Source: Verrucomicrobiales bacterium (lineage in GTDB: Bacteria > Verrucomicrobiota > Verrucomicrobiia > Verrucomicrobiales > DEV007). From it: a stretch of DNA of 45,213 nt. The DNA lies in assembly GCA_029213065.1 (NCBI GenBank), contig JARGPH010000037.1:10215-55427 (forward strand), written 5' to 3'. Below are positions 36,846 through 44,732 of the stretch, in pieces (the stretch's first letter is position 1; each line of letters begins with the position of its first letter). The position numbers were made by a program, and so were the translations under genes. The notes under the pieces are model-generated. The model was not told the DNA's origin. It saw only the letters and a program-made list of their open reading frames with translations, and did not search any database.

Positions 36846-37161
36846 GTGGAAGCTTCGACCCTGGACTCAGAACCCACCCCATCCGCTTGCTGCGCTCGGA
36901 GCCGGGGTGACTGCCACCCAGATCATTCTCTTAGGAGTTTGGATATCCTATTTTTGCCTGATTGCACAGGTATCTGACGACGCGAGACTTGCAGGATTCC
37001 AGCGAAATCTGAATGCGATCCTTTCCCCCTCCCACTCGCTTGCCGCTCGCCGCCACTCAAGGTTCCGGAGAATCTTCCAGGTCGGAAATCCGTATCCTCA
37101 CTTCGTCGATTTTTTCGCCAATTTTCGGACGACGCGATACGTTCCAGTAGAATTCTTTTGC
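36846..37161. other. Non-coding gap before the sulfatase gene
   Basis: About 315 bp without a credible gene. The sulfatase reading frame stays open upstream to 36907, but those residues show no family similarity and would bury the signal peptide. I see no palindrome, RNA gene or clear promoter here; TTTCGG-rich segments are present but not convincing. Confidence 0.4.
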
Positions 37162-38607
37162 ATGATATTTCGCTTAACTATCCTCTTTTGCATCCTTGCT
37201 CTGCTCGTTTGTCTATCCGCCGCTGTTTCGGCTGAGGAATCCAAAACGCCGACGCGCCCCAATATCATTCTCGTGATGTCGGACGATCAGGGCGTGGGTG
37301 ATGTCGGATACGCTGGACACCCTGTCCTTCAAACGCCCCACCTCGACGCAGGAGCAGCCTCCGGGCTCAGGCTCGACTCCTTTTACGCGGCGGCACCTTC
37401 CTGCTCGCCGACTCGTGCCAGCGTTCTCACAGGACGCCACCCCAATCGCATGGGCGTCTTCAGCTGGGGTCATTCGATTCGGCCTCAGGAAATCACCCTC
37501 GCTGAAGTACTAAAACAGGAAGGATACGTAACGGGACATTTTGGAAAATGGCACCTTGGATCGGTCCGCGCCGACAGTCCTGTCAATCCCGGCAGAAACG
37601 GATTCGACCGTTGGGTCAGTTCAGAGAACTTTTTCGATCAGGATGCGAAACTCAGTGATCAGGGAGTCGAAACGAAAATGAAAGGCGAGAGTAGCGCCGT
37701 TGCCGCCAATGCTGCGATAGAGTGGATCAGTGAAATGGCGACGCAGGACAGTCCCATTTTTGCGGTGATCTGGTTTGGCTCCCCGCATCTCCCCCACCGC
37801 GCGGACCCTGAGGATTCTCAGCTCTACGAAGGGGAATCGAAACGCATGCGCGAGTATCTCGGAGAAGTCACGGGAGTCGACCGGGCCTTCGGTCGCATCC
37901 GCGAAACCCTTGCCGAACTCTCGATCAAGGACAACACGCTTCTCTGGTTTACGAGTGACAACGGCGCGATCAAAAAGGTCAAGGGCAACGCGGGCTACCG
38001 CGGCAGCAAACACAAGCTCTACGAAGGCGGTCTCCGCGTTCCGGCCTTCATCGAATGGCCGAACGGCATCCCCCAAGCCACAGCCTCGGATGTGCGCTGC
38101 ACCACGAGCGATATTTTCCCCACGGTTCTCGAGCTCATCGGCAGCAACACTTCAGAACTCCCTCCACTCGACGGAATCAGCCTGACTCATCTCTTTTCCG
38201 GTGAGATGACAAGTCGTCCCACTCCTATCGGTTTCTGGAATGCCGGAATTCCCGGAAAATTCACCAATCCGGCAGGCCCGATCTCCAAGGCACTCCCCAC
38301 CAAACTTCACTGGAGCGAGGGTCGCATTGAACGCTCCACGAAACGCGCTGAAAAATTGCCCGATTCGAATCGCTTTGCGAAACGGTTCAAAGGACATTCC
38401 GCCTGGATTTCAGGAGACTGGAAACTGCACCGAATTTCCAACGGCGAAGGTGAAAGGGCGAATTTCGAACTCTACAATCTGAAAAATGATCCCGGAGAGA
38501 GAAGCGAACTTTCCGGAAACTATCCGGAGATGGTGAAAGATCTCAATTCGGAATTACAGGTCTGGCTCGAGAGCGTCGCCACGAGCTACGAAGGGCAGGA
38601 CTACTGA
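37162..38607 (+). CDS. Secreted type I sulfatase
   Basis: The 481-residue protein opens with a signal peptide (MIFRLTILFCILALLVCLSA, cleavage near AVSA). NIILVMSDDQGVGDVGY supplies the calcium-binding aspartates (41, 42). SCSPTRASVLTGR carries Cys81 of the C-x-P-x-R motif that becomes formylglycine. GHFGKWHLGS and WFTSDNGA hold further active-site residues. Such enzymes remove sulfate from polysaccharides or other sulfated compounds outside the cytoplasm and are abundant in marine verrucomicrobia. No sugar-utilisation partners or formylglycine-generating enzyme lie in the window, so the substrate is unknown. The ATG at 37162 was chosen because the signal peptide begins there; no Shine-Dalgarno sequence is seen. 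Confidence 0.93.
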   Translation: MIFRLTILFCILALLVCLSAAVSAEESKTPTRPNIILVMSDDQGVGDVGYAGHPVLQTPHLDAGAASGLRLDSFYAAAPSCSPTRASVLTGRHPNRMGVFSWGHSIRPQEITLAEVLKQEGYVTGHFGKWHLGSVRADSPVNPGRNGFDRWVSSENFFDQDAKLSDQGVETKMKGESSAVAANAAIEWISEMATQDSPIFAVIWFGSPHLPHRADPEDSQLYEGESKRMREYLGEVTGVDRAFGRIRETLAELSIKDNTLLWFTSDNGAIKKVKGNAGYRGSKHKLYEGGLRVPAFIEWPNGIPQATASDVRCTTSDIFPTVLELIGSNTSELPPLDGISLTHLFSGEMTSRPTPIGFWNAGIPGKFTNPAGPISKALPTKLHWSEGRIERSTKRAEKLPDSNRFAKRFKGHSAWISGDWKLHRISNGEGERANFELYNLKNDPGERSELSGNYPEMVKDLNSELQVWLESVATSYEGQDY

Positions 38608-38618
38608 GAGCTGAAAAA

Positions 38619-38972
38619 TCAGGCAATAGCCTCGAGCCCGGCCTGCTCCTCAGACTCAACGAGGCAGCCACAAAGCGCACCGATCGACCCGCAACCTCCG
38701 CAGAGATCGAATCGACCGCTACCGCATTTAGCAGGCATTCCGCGGAGAACGCGCTGAATTCGCACATGACAGGCGCCACAGCCTCCGCCGGCGCCACAGC
38801 CCGCAGTGACTTCAGCGATAGAGTCAGCTCCCTGCTCCACCACCTCGCGAACCGTCGATTCGCGAACATCGAAACAACTGCAGACGAGGAGATCATCCCC
38901 GCTCTGCTGCAACTCTTTTGCCACGGAACAATCTCCGCAGGCTGAATGGCTGTTGTTCGATTCAAAGCTCAT
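38619..38972 (-). CDS. bfd: Bacterioferritin-associated ferredoxin with extra cysteine-rich tail
   Basis: The 117-residue protein contains the BFD-type [2Fe-2S] domain: LLVCSCFDV (Cys31, Cys33), then GAGGGCGACH (Cys65, Cys68), the CxC-x31-CxxC spacing. Bfd donates electrons that release iron from bacterioferritin. The gene begins five bases after the stop of the bacterioferritin gene on the same strand, which supports the role. Unusual parts are an N-terminal CGDC pair and a C-terminal tail with five more cysteines (KCGSGRFDLCGGCGSIGALC and GC), so it may hold a second metal site. Ordinary Bfd is about 64 residues long. Confidence 0.88.
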   Translation of the reverse strand: MSFESNNSHSACGDCSVAKELQQSGDDLLVCSCFDVRESTVREVVEQGADSIAEVTAGCGAGGGCGACHVRIQRVLRGMPAKCGSGRFDLCGGCGSIGALCGCLVESEEQAGLEAIA

Positions 38973-38977
38973 TGTCT

Positions 38978-39457
38978 CTATTCGGCACTCGCGCCCATTT
39001 GCTGAGCGAGATATTTTTCAATCCCAATCATCTTGATGAGATCGAACTGAGTCTCAGCCCAGTCGATGCTCTCCTCGGATTCAACGACCATGCGCTCCAT
39101 AAGGTCACTGGTGCCGGCATCTTTAGCGTCTCTGCAGAGAGCGATGCCTTCGTTATAAGTCGCAACCCCTTTCACCTCGAGGGTGTGGCTGTCACGGATC
39201 TGCTGCTCAGGAGTGTCTCCAACTAAAATCGTATCATATCGCGCGATCTCAGGTTTGCCTTCGAGATAGAGAATGCGGTCGATCACTTCCTCCGCATGCT
39301 TCATTTCCTCGATCGACTCATCGTAAAAATGCTTCGCGAGCGTGTTCAAACCCCAGTCCGAACACATTTTTGAGCAGATGAAATACTGATTGATTGCAGT
39401 GAGCTCAATTGTAAGACCGGCATTGAGCGCATTGATGACTTCTTCGTTTCCTTTCAT
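38978..39457 (-). CDS. bfr: Bacterioferritin with altered ferroxidase site
   Basis: The 159-residue protein aligns with E. coli Bfr almost without gaps. MKGNEEVINALNAGLTIELT starts the four-helix bundle, Met52 in EEMKHAEEV is the haem ligand, and Glu18, Glu51, His54 and Glu94 of the diiron site are present. The last two ligands differ: where E. coli has Glu127 and His130 (DEEGHIDW), this protein has Ser127 and Ser130 (ESEESIDW). The ferroxidase centre is therefore probably incomplete, unless Glu126, 128 or 129 takes over. It stores iron as a 24-mer. It is followed by bfd and preceded by a double Fur-like box. Confidence 0.94.
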   Translation of the reverse strand: MKGNEEVINALNAGLTIELTAINQYFICSKMCSDWGLNTLAKHFYDESIEEMKHAEEVIDRILYLEGKPEIARYDTILVGDTPEQQIRDSHTLEVKGVATYNEGIALCRDAKDAGTSDLMERMVVESEESIDWAETQFDLIKMIGIEKYLAQQMGASAE

Positions 39458-39525
39458 AAGATAATTGGTATAGGCGACGAGCGTGAACTTAGATTATGCA
39501 ACGATCAATCTATTTAACCTCCGCT

Positions 39526-39550
39526 AATGAGACTCATTCTCAAGAGAATG
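39526..39550. promoter_or_regulatory. Overlapping Fur-like boxes upstream of bfr
   Basis: AATGAGACTCATT (39526-39538) and CATTCTCAAGAGAATG (39535-39550) are perfect palindromes around their centres and overlap by four bases. GAGAATG and CTCATT match the classic Fur-box half-sites. The site is 69 bp upstream of the bfr ATG. Iron control of bfr-bfd fits this well. Confidence 0.7.
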
Positions 39551-39626
39551 CAAATCAAAATGCTACCGTGATTGCGACAGGGCGTGGAGACGGGGAACCG
39601 GAATCGTTTCTCTCCCCGGAGAAAAT

Positions 39627-41405
39627 TCAGTCATTGAAATCGAGGGAACCGATTTCAACGAGGGTTCCATAAACCTTGGTTGAAGCTTCTTTCCCCTCGA
39701 GGACGTAGAACTCGTCGAAGTATGAGAGGCCGTCGCTGGTGGTTTCTCCAAACTCAATGCGAAACTGAAACTCTACTCCATTCAGGACGATCGTATTGTC
39801 AGCTACCGGATTGGCCAACTTCACATAGTCAGCGTCTGCCCAGAGGTCTGAGGAATTGAAGGCATTGGGGACGTTGATCAAATCTAAATTAAAATCAAAT
39901 GATGTCGTGGCCGCTAATCCATCAATATCAAGATTCAAATCCACACCCAGCTTAATCGCAGTCGCGCCGGTATTGGCGACGATGGTGCCGTTGTGATATT
40001 CAAGTGAGCCGACTTCAAATCGCGTTCCGCCGGAGACAGATTCAAACGAATTGCCTGAGTAATTCAACCAGGCTTTATCCAGCGCAGGGGCGGATGACGC
40101 GTTGCCATAGTACCAGTTATTGATCTCCGAAGAGGTAAAATAATCGCGCCCCCATTCGAAATAATCACTCGCTTGGCCTGTCACGAGATTTGTCGTCAAT
40201 AAGGATTCCCCTGTCGGATCACTGAATGAGCCCACACTACCTCCGTCAATTTCAGCCGTTTCCAGCGACAGCGTTCTGAGAGAAGTGGTACTCGACAGGT
40301 AGTAGGGATTCAATGATACAGATCGCGCCTGAATCAAAACTCCTGAAGGATAGTCGGAACGATTGACTTTGAATTCGCCCTCGTAACTTTGCCACGGGTC
40401 TCCCCCAATTCGATATTCAAGAACAGAGATTCCGGGATCATTCGGCTCGATCAAGGTCACGTTGATCGTTCTACCGAAAAAGAATCCAAAAGTCGTTCGA
40501 TCAGGGGAAATAATCGGAGCTCTCAACTGCTCAATTTTTGCCTCATAAGATTTATCGACACGGGGGCTGCTTTCGTAATTGGTGGTTTTCGCGATGGCCT
40601 GAGCCGATACCCTGCTTCCGGGAGAGACGAGAAAAGGGGCCGTATAAAGCTGCCAGTTTGCGTAATCCACCGAATAGAATACATCCGATGCCCCGGAGAT
40701 ATTTGGATTGGTCAAGGTCACTGGCTGATTAAATTCAGCGTAGGAATAGGTGCCCGACTCCCTCGAAACCTCAGGCGGCTGGAGAGTTGATATGACCTCC
40801 GGACCGGGGTTGGTCGGGCCGACCGGGTCAGGTGGTGTCGTCGACTCGGGAACGGTCTTTACGGCAAGCGTGGCAGCAGCCCGGGTGGGAGCTCGTGTTT
40901 CTTCAAAATCCCAAATCCAGGAATCCTCGCTCGCGTACTTGAATAGATAAGATTGCTTCTGCTCGCCAAAATCAACCTCAGCGAGTGACTCATCCAGAAA
41001 AAACCGTTTAATCCCCGGAGCATCTCCTTCCGAAGTCGTATAAAACCGGTTCGTCGTTGAACTCCAATAGACACGCAGATCGTCGGATTTGGCATCTGCC
41101 GCGCTCTGGGTTTCAATATTTATCCGGGGATCCAGCTTCGCTCCCACCAATCCGACCGCATTGGAATTGTTCACTCGGTTGGCCTTCAGTGCATTCAGAA
41201 CTGACGCGGGATCCTTCAGTGAGGAAGGGTCACCGCCAGAGGCAATGTAAGCATCGATGCTTCGGTTTAACGTCGAAACGTCACTTACGAGCTTCTGATT
41301 TTTTGACGACGAAACAATTTCGCTGGTACCGACATATCCGACCGCCGCCAATATCGAGATCACTGAAATGACAATGAGAACCTCAAGCAGGGAAAACGCC
41401 CTCAG
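39627..41405 (-). CDS. Large prepilin-type protein with anchor-like C-terminal domain
   Basis: The N-terminal segment SLRAFSLLEVLIVISVIS is a type IV prepilin methylation motif and helix with Glu at +5. It lies upstream of the first standard start (GTG at 41363), so the true start must be earlier. The frame is open to a stop at 41442-41444 and contains no ATG, GTG or TTG there; CTG at 41405 is used here as a guess, and ATT codons are alternatives. The protein is about 592 residues, very large for a pilin. After a pilin-like region (to about 170) come a Pro/Gly/Thr linker and two segments like chitobiase C-terminal repeats (VFYSVDYANWQLYTAPFLV). The last 200 residues resemble a choice-of-anchor K type domain (SLEYHNGTI, TGATAIKLGVDL). 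Function is unknown; surface display or adhesion is likely. Confidence 0.75.
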   Translation of the reverse strand: MRAFSLLEVLIVISVISILAAVGYVGTSEIVSSSKNQKLVSDVSTLNRSIDAYIASGGDPSSLKDPASVLNALKANRVNNSNAVGLVGAKLDPRINIETQSAADAKSDDLRVYWSSTTNRFYTTSEGDAPGIKRFFLDESLAEVDFGEQKQSYLFKYASEDSWIWDFEETRAPTRAAATLAVKTVPESTTPPDPVGPTNPGPEVISTLQPPEVSRESGTYSYAEFNQPVTLTNPNISGASDVFYSVDYANWQLYTAPFLVSPGSRVSAQAIAKTTNYESSPRVDKSYEAKIEQLRAPIISPDRTTFGFFFGRTINVTLIEPNDPGISVLEYRIGGDPWQSYEGEFKVNRSDYPSGVLIQARSVSLNPYYLSSTTSLRTLSLETAEIDGGSVGSFSDPTGESLLTTNLVTGQASDYFEWGRDYFTSSEINNWYYGNASSAPALDKAWLNYSGNSFESVSGGTRFEVGSLEYHNGTIVANTGATAIKLGVDLNLDIDGLAATTSFDFNLDLINVPNAFNSSDLWADADYVKLANPVADNTIVLNGVEFQFRIEFGETTSDGLSYFDEFYVLEGKEASTKVYGTLVEIGSLDFND

Positions 41406-41488
41406 ACTGTAATTATCGCAATTTATAATAATTAATATAAATTAAAATGCAGCGCTAACAAACTGATTTTTTACGGAAAATCTCAGCT

Positions 41489-41519
41489 TGAACCACCTGG
41501 TCCAAGGCCACCGGTTCAA
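41489..41519. other. Inverted repeat TTGAACC/GGTTCAA
   Basis: TTGAACC (41489-41495) and GGTTCAA (41513-41519) are exact reverse complements, 17 bases apart. GGTTCAA recurs near 42222, 43889 and 43993 in other gaps. The meaning is unknown; a tRNA was considered and rejected. Confidence 0.3.
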
Positions 41520-41537
41520 CTGGAGGTATGATAATTT

Positions 41538-41563
41538 GCGGAAGCTGAAATTCTGCCTTCCGC
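41538..41563 (-). terminator. Possible hairpin terminator after pgsA
   Basis: GCGGAAG (41538-41544) and CTTCCGC (41557-41563) form a perfect 7-bp stem, 33 bp past the pgsA stop on the minus strand. The T content after it is modest, so it may be a weak terminator. Confidence 0.45.
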
Positions 41564-41595
41564 TTATCGCTCAGCGGAGAATTGTCCTGAATTAC

Positions 41596-42180
41596 CTAAT
41601 AATCCCCGAGAATCTTCCGATTCTTCCACACATAACTAACCCCTGACCACAGGGTTAGAACGAGACTGATCCAGATCAAAGCCCGCCCGAGATAGTCTGC
41701 ACTGAGAACCGTCACTTGAAAAAGCGGGCTGATCCATGCAAAGGCAGGCTCGGAGGCGGCGAGAAACAGGAGGAAATAGATCACCGTCACAATTTGGAAG
41801 ACTGTCTTATATTTTCCAAGATTCTCTGCAGCGAGAACGACGCCTTCAGCGGAAGCGAGGAGTCGGAGCCCCGTAACGAGAAACTCCCGTGAAAGAATCA
41901 CGACAACAATCCAGGCGGGAATCAATTCAAGCCGCGTCAGAAGGACAAATCCCGCACACATGAGGATTTTATCTGCGAGCGGATCCATGAGCTTACCGAA
42001 ATTGGTAACCAGATCGTGCTTCCTCGCGAGGTAGCCGTCGAGAAAATCAGTGATCGCAGCAATACAGAATGCAATTAAAGCGGCGGTCTTTCCATACCCG
42101 ACACCATCGATCGAGAGAAACGCGACAAAGACAAAAGAGAGGACCAGTCGTGCGACGGTAAGCTTATTCGGCAAATTCAT
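41596..42180 (-). CDS. pgsA: CDP-diacylglycerol--glycerol-3-phosphate 3-phosphatidyltransferase
   Basis: The 194-residue membrane protein has the CDP-alcohol phosphotransferase signature: DGYLARKH...GKLMDPLAD, fitting D-G-x2-A-R-x8-G-x3-D-x3-D. It starts MNLPNKLTVARLVLSFVFVA, typical of PgsA, and has five or six hydrophobic segments. It makes phosphatidylglycerol phosphate in the inner membrane, the committed step to phosphatidylglycerol. The length fits the family. It stands between the large prepilin and the TonB-like gene, with no functional partner next to it. Confidence 0.94.
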   Translation of the reverse strand: MNLPNKLTVARLVLSFVFVAFLSIDGVGYGKTAALIAFCIAAITDFLDGYLARKHDLVTNFGKLMDPLADKILMCAGFVLLTRLELIPAWIVVVILSREFLVTGLRLLASAEGVVLAAENLGKYKTVFQIVTVIYFLLFLAASEPAFAWISPLFQVTVLSADYLGRALIWISLVLTLWSGVSYVWKNRKILGDY

Positions 42181-42296
42181 AGAAGGGAGGGAAGGATAGC
42201 GTCCTACCCGCCCTGCGGCAACCGGTTCAATTCATCAATATTGATTCATTGAGTCGATCCGGGGAAAAGCCACCCCTTCTTGAAACAGCTGAGGCC

Positions 42297-42908
42297 CTAG
42301 GAACCGGGAATCGGGGAGAATGAACGAGCGCGACGGGCAGGTTCGCCGGATGAGCTCCCAATGCCGGTTTTGAGAACGGATTCAGTCTTGTTCTCAGCCA
42401 ATTTTTTAGACTTCTTTCCAGGTATCCCATCCAGAGCCGGATACTGAACCCGCTTCGAAAAATCACTGTCTTCCCAGCGTTCCGCCGAAATCTCCTTAAA
42501 AACTTCAGCGGCCACCACTCCCTCGCTCACGGGTTTACGCGGAACAACTTCAGTGCCTGCCCCCTCTTGAGTTGCCACGCCATCGTCTTTCTGTTCTGAC
42601 ACTTCTGTCTTCACCGCATCACCGCTTTCTTCAGTCGTGACCTCTTTCTTACCCGGTGAGCCACCACTTTCAATTTCCGCAGCAGCCTCATTTCCCGCCG
42701 GGTTTTCAATCACCTTATCATCCTTTGAGTTTGATAATTCGCCCACGAGCTGCTCCGGCATCACCTCCAGAGATTCCACGTCCGGTATCTCAATTGCCCT
42801 TTGAACAGTCGTCGTCGGCAATGACTTCGATGAATAGACCGCAATCCCAACGACGTGGACAATCGTTACGAAAAAGGTGATTCCAACATTTTGAAAAGGC
42901 GCGTTCAT
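42297..42908 (-). CDS. TonB-like membrane-anchored protein without recognisable C-terminal domain
   Basis: The 203-residue protein has one N-terminal membrane segment (VGITFFVTIVHVVGIAVYSS) and then a long, charged, low-complexity region rich in Glu, Lys, Val and Gly, like the periplasmic spacer of TonB or TolA. The end reads RARSFSPIPGS, and I see no TonB C-terminal domain. It starts 18 bp after the ExbB-like gene, so the two are an operon. It might contact a separate partner, or it might be the accessory anchor of an ExbB-type motor. Function is inferred from architecture and neighbour only. Confidence 0.7.
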   Translation of the reverse strand: MNAPFQNVGITFFVTIVHVVGIAVYSSKSLPTTTVQRAIEIPDVESLEVMPEQLVGELSNSKDDKVIENPAGNEAAAEIESGGSPGKKEVTTEESGDAVKTEVSEQKDDGVATQEGAGTEVVPRKPVSEGVVAAEVFKEISAERWEDSDFSKRVQYPALDGIPGKKSKKLAENKTESVLKTGIGSSSGEPARRARSFSPIPGS

Positions 42909-42926
42909 TGAGATCCTGTGGGTGTT

Positions 42927-43862
42927 CTATTTAGCACGCAAAACAGCGGTCTGACGGGCGATAGGATTGAGGGACATTGATTCCACTTCCGGTTTCGGAG
43001 TGAGCTTATCCCGGATCGAGTGGTATTGCTTTTTGACTCCCGAATCGGAACCTGCCGCACTTGAAACGAGATTCTCCTGACGGCCTGCACGGTCGGAAGA
43101 TCTCGCCACACTCTCCCTTGCAGCGGGAATTTCGCTCTGACTTTCCCGCAATGCGAAACTCCTCTCAAAAAGCCTGGAGATATCATCCCGGAACTGCTGC
43201 AACTGGCGCCGACGGGTTTTCGCGATCATTCCGAAAGCAAGACGGGCCAATTTCGAAGGAACAATGATCAAGAAGGAAACGACGATAAACCCGAGACCGG
43301 CACCCACCTCAGGGGCGATTTCCTCAAACGTTTTCGCGCTGTCAAAACCAACCATGACCACCCAGATACATCCAAAGATCCCCAGCAGAGAGGCCGCCAC
43401 ACCGAAAATCTTGAGCATCGAAATACCGGACTCCAGTTTCAGCAAAGCAGAGCGATACCCCGTTTGAAACGCGAGACTCAGATAGTCCATTTTCCGCGAA
43501 GAAAGTCGCCCCGCCTCTTTCACCCGGGTCTGAAGCATTTCAGATGGCTCCCGACTGCCGAGAAGCTGGTAGGCCGCTTCTCGAGCCCCGGCGAGGTAAA
43601 TCTGATACTGAAGCGCATCCGAATCATCCCATCCCTCTTCGAAGACCTCCAGAGTCGTCTTGGACTTTCTCAAACGGTCTGAGAACTTTTTCCCCGCCCG
43701 GTTCATCCGATGGAGCTGAGTCGCCTTCGAAAGGATTACGACCCATGAAGCAATCGACAGCATAAAAAGCACCCACATCACCAGCTTCCCCGGGACGAGA
43801 GACTGATTCAAGGCGTGGGAAATGCTTCCCATCAGTTGAATTGAAGAAAATTGAATAATCAT
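42927..43862 (-). CDS. exbB: ExbB/TolQ/MotA-family proton channel
   Basis: The 311-residue protein has three hydrophobic segments: VMWVLFMLSIASWVVILSKA near residue 30, MLKIFGVAASLLGIFGCIWV near 150 and GLGFIVVSFLIIVPSKLARL near 190. The spacing, with a large cytoplasmic loop after the first, is that of ExbB and TolQ. Such proteins use the proton gradient to drive TonB or TolA. After the third segment there is a charged tail of about 100 residues, longer than in E. coli ExbB. The usual ExbD partner is absent; a TonB-like gene follows directly. The start at ATG 43862 faces the lemA gene on the other strand. Confidence 0.88.
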   Translation of the reverse strand: MIIQFSSIQLMGSISHALNQSLVPGKLVMWVLFMLSIASWVVILSKATQLHRMNRAGKKFSDRLRKSKTTLEVFEEGWDDSDALQYQIYLAGAREAAYQLLGSREPSEMLQTRVKEAGRLSSRKMDYLSLAFQTGYRSALLKLESGISMLKIFGVAASLLGIFGCIWVVMVGFDSAKTFEEIAPEVGAGLGFIVVSFLIIVPSKLARLAFGMIAKTRRRQLQQFRDDISRLFERSFALRESQSEIPAARESVARSSDRAGRQENLVSSAAGSDSGVKKQYHSIRDKLTPKPEVESMSLNPIARQTAVLRAK

Positions 43863-44095
43863 ACCGTGACAAAACCGACCTCAATCGGTTCAAAAATTTA
43901 GTTAACTTTTTTAAAATATCTTGAATACCGTAATAAAACAAGCCATTTACTCTGAAAACTTTTTATATTCGATCTGAAATCACCGTAGCGGTTCAAAAAA
44001 CTTTCAATTTTGTAATCGAGAAAATTCAGCGAAGCGCTCAAATTATTTTGCGATAGGCACTCACGCCGTATCGTCTAACCTTCAGTCATCCATTT
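43863..44095. other. AT-rich divergent promoter region between exbB and lemA
   Basis: The 233-bp gap is AT-rich (TTTAGTTAACTTTTTTAAAA) and carries promoters for both directions. AACCGA-CCTCAA-TCGGTT (43875-43892) is a 6-bp inverted repeat just upstream of exbB. I see no RNA gene in it. Confidence 0.4.
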
Positions 44096-44686
44096 ATGAA
44101 CACGCTTATCATCATCCTGGTCATCGCAGCGGTTATCCTCCTGCCGGTAATTTTTGTCATCGGGCTTTACAACGGCCTTGTGAAGCTTCGCAACCGCTAC
44201 AAAAACGCGTTTGCTCAGATCGACGTGCAGTTGAAGCGACGCCACGATCTCATCCCCAATCTCGTCGAGACCGTTAAAACCTACATGACGCACGAACGCG
44301 AAACGCTCGAAGCCGTCATCACCGCGAGAAACGCAGCCACTTCCGCCCGCGAAGGGGCCAATCCCGGAGATGCCGCCTCGATGTCAAATCTCGCCGAAGC
44401 GGAGAACGGCCTCGGTGGCGTTCTCGGTCGACTCTTTGCCCTTTCGGAAAATTACCCGGACCTTCGCAGCAACCAGAACATGCTGCAATTGCAGGAGGAA
44501 CTGACCTCAACCGAATCGAAAGTCGCTTTTTCGCGCCAGTCCTACAACGACGCCGTAATGCACTTCAACAACAAGCTCGAGATGTTCCCATCGAACCTCA
44601 TCGCGAACATGTTCAACTTCGTCCCAGCGACAATGTTCGAAGTCTCGGACGAAAGCGAACGCGAGAGTGTTAAAGTAAAATTCTAA
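44096..44686 (+). CDS. lemA: LemA family membrane protein
   Basis: The 196-residue protein has one N-terminal membrane segment (TLIIILVIAAVILLPVIFVI) followed by the family signature YNGLVKLRNRYKNAFAQIDV and QLKRRHDLIPNLVETVK. The rest is helical with AFSRQSYNDAVMHFNNKLEM and FPSNLIANMF, conserved near the end of LemA. Its molecular role is unclear; LemA is often encoded beside an M48 (HtpX-like) membrane protease, as is the case here 46 bp downstream. It probably acts as an adaptor or structural protein of the inner membrane. The ATG at 44096 has no visible Shine-Dalgarno sequence. Confidence 0.93.
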   Translation: MNTLIIILVIAAVILLPVIFVIGLYNGLVKLRNRYKNAFAQIDVQLKRRHDLIPNLVETVKTYMTHERETLEAVITARNAATSAREGANPGDAASMSNLAEAENGLGGVLGRLFALSENYPDLRSNQNMLQLQEELTSTESKVAFSRQSYNDAVMHFNNKLEMFPSNLIANMFNFVPATMFEVSDESERESVKVKF

Positions 44687-44732
44687 TTCGTCTCCCGGAT
44701 TCCCCGCCACTCCCCTGTGGCGGGCCAGCCCT

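Noticed and set aside
36907-37161. N-terminal extension of the sulfatase by 85 residues
   Set aside because: It would place the signal peptide in the middle of the protein. The ATG at 37162 begins the signal peptide exactly.
41489-41535. Possible tRNA T-arm (CCGGTTCAACTGG)
   Set aside because: The loop looks right but the 3' side of the stem does not pair, and no acceptor or anticodon arm can be drawn.
41645-41660. CAGGGTTA-like match inside pgsA
   Set aside because: It is within coding sequence, single, and has no inverted partner, so it is not counted with the metH/metB motif.
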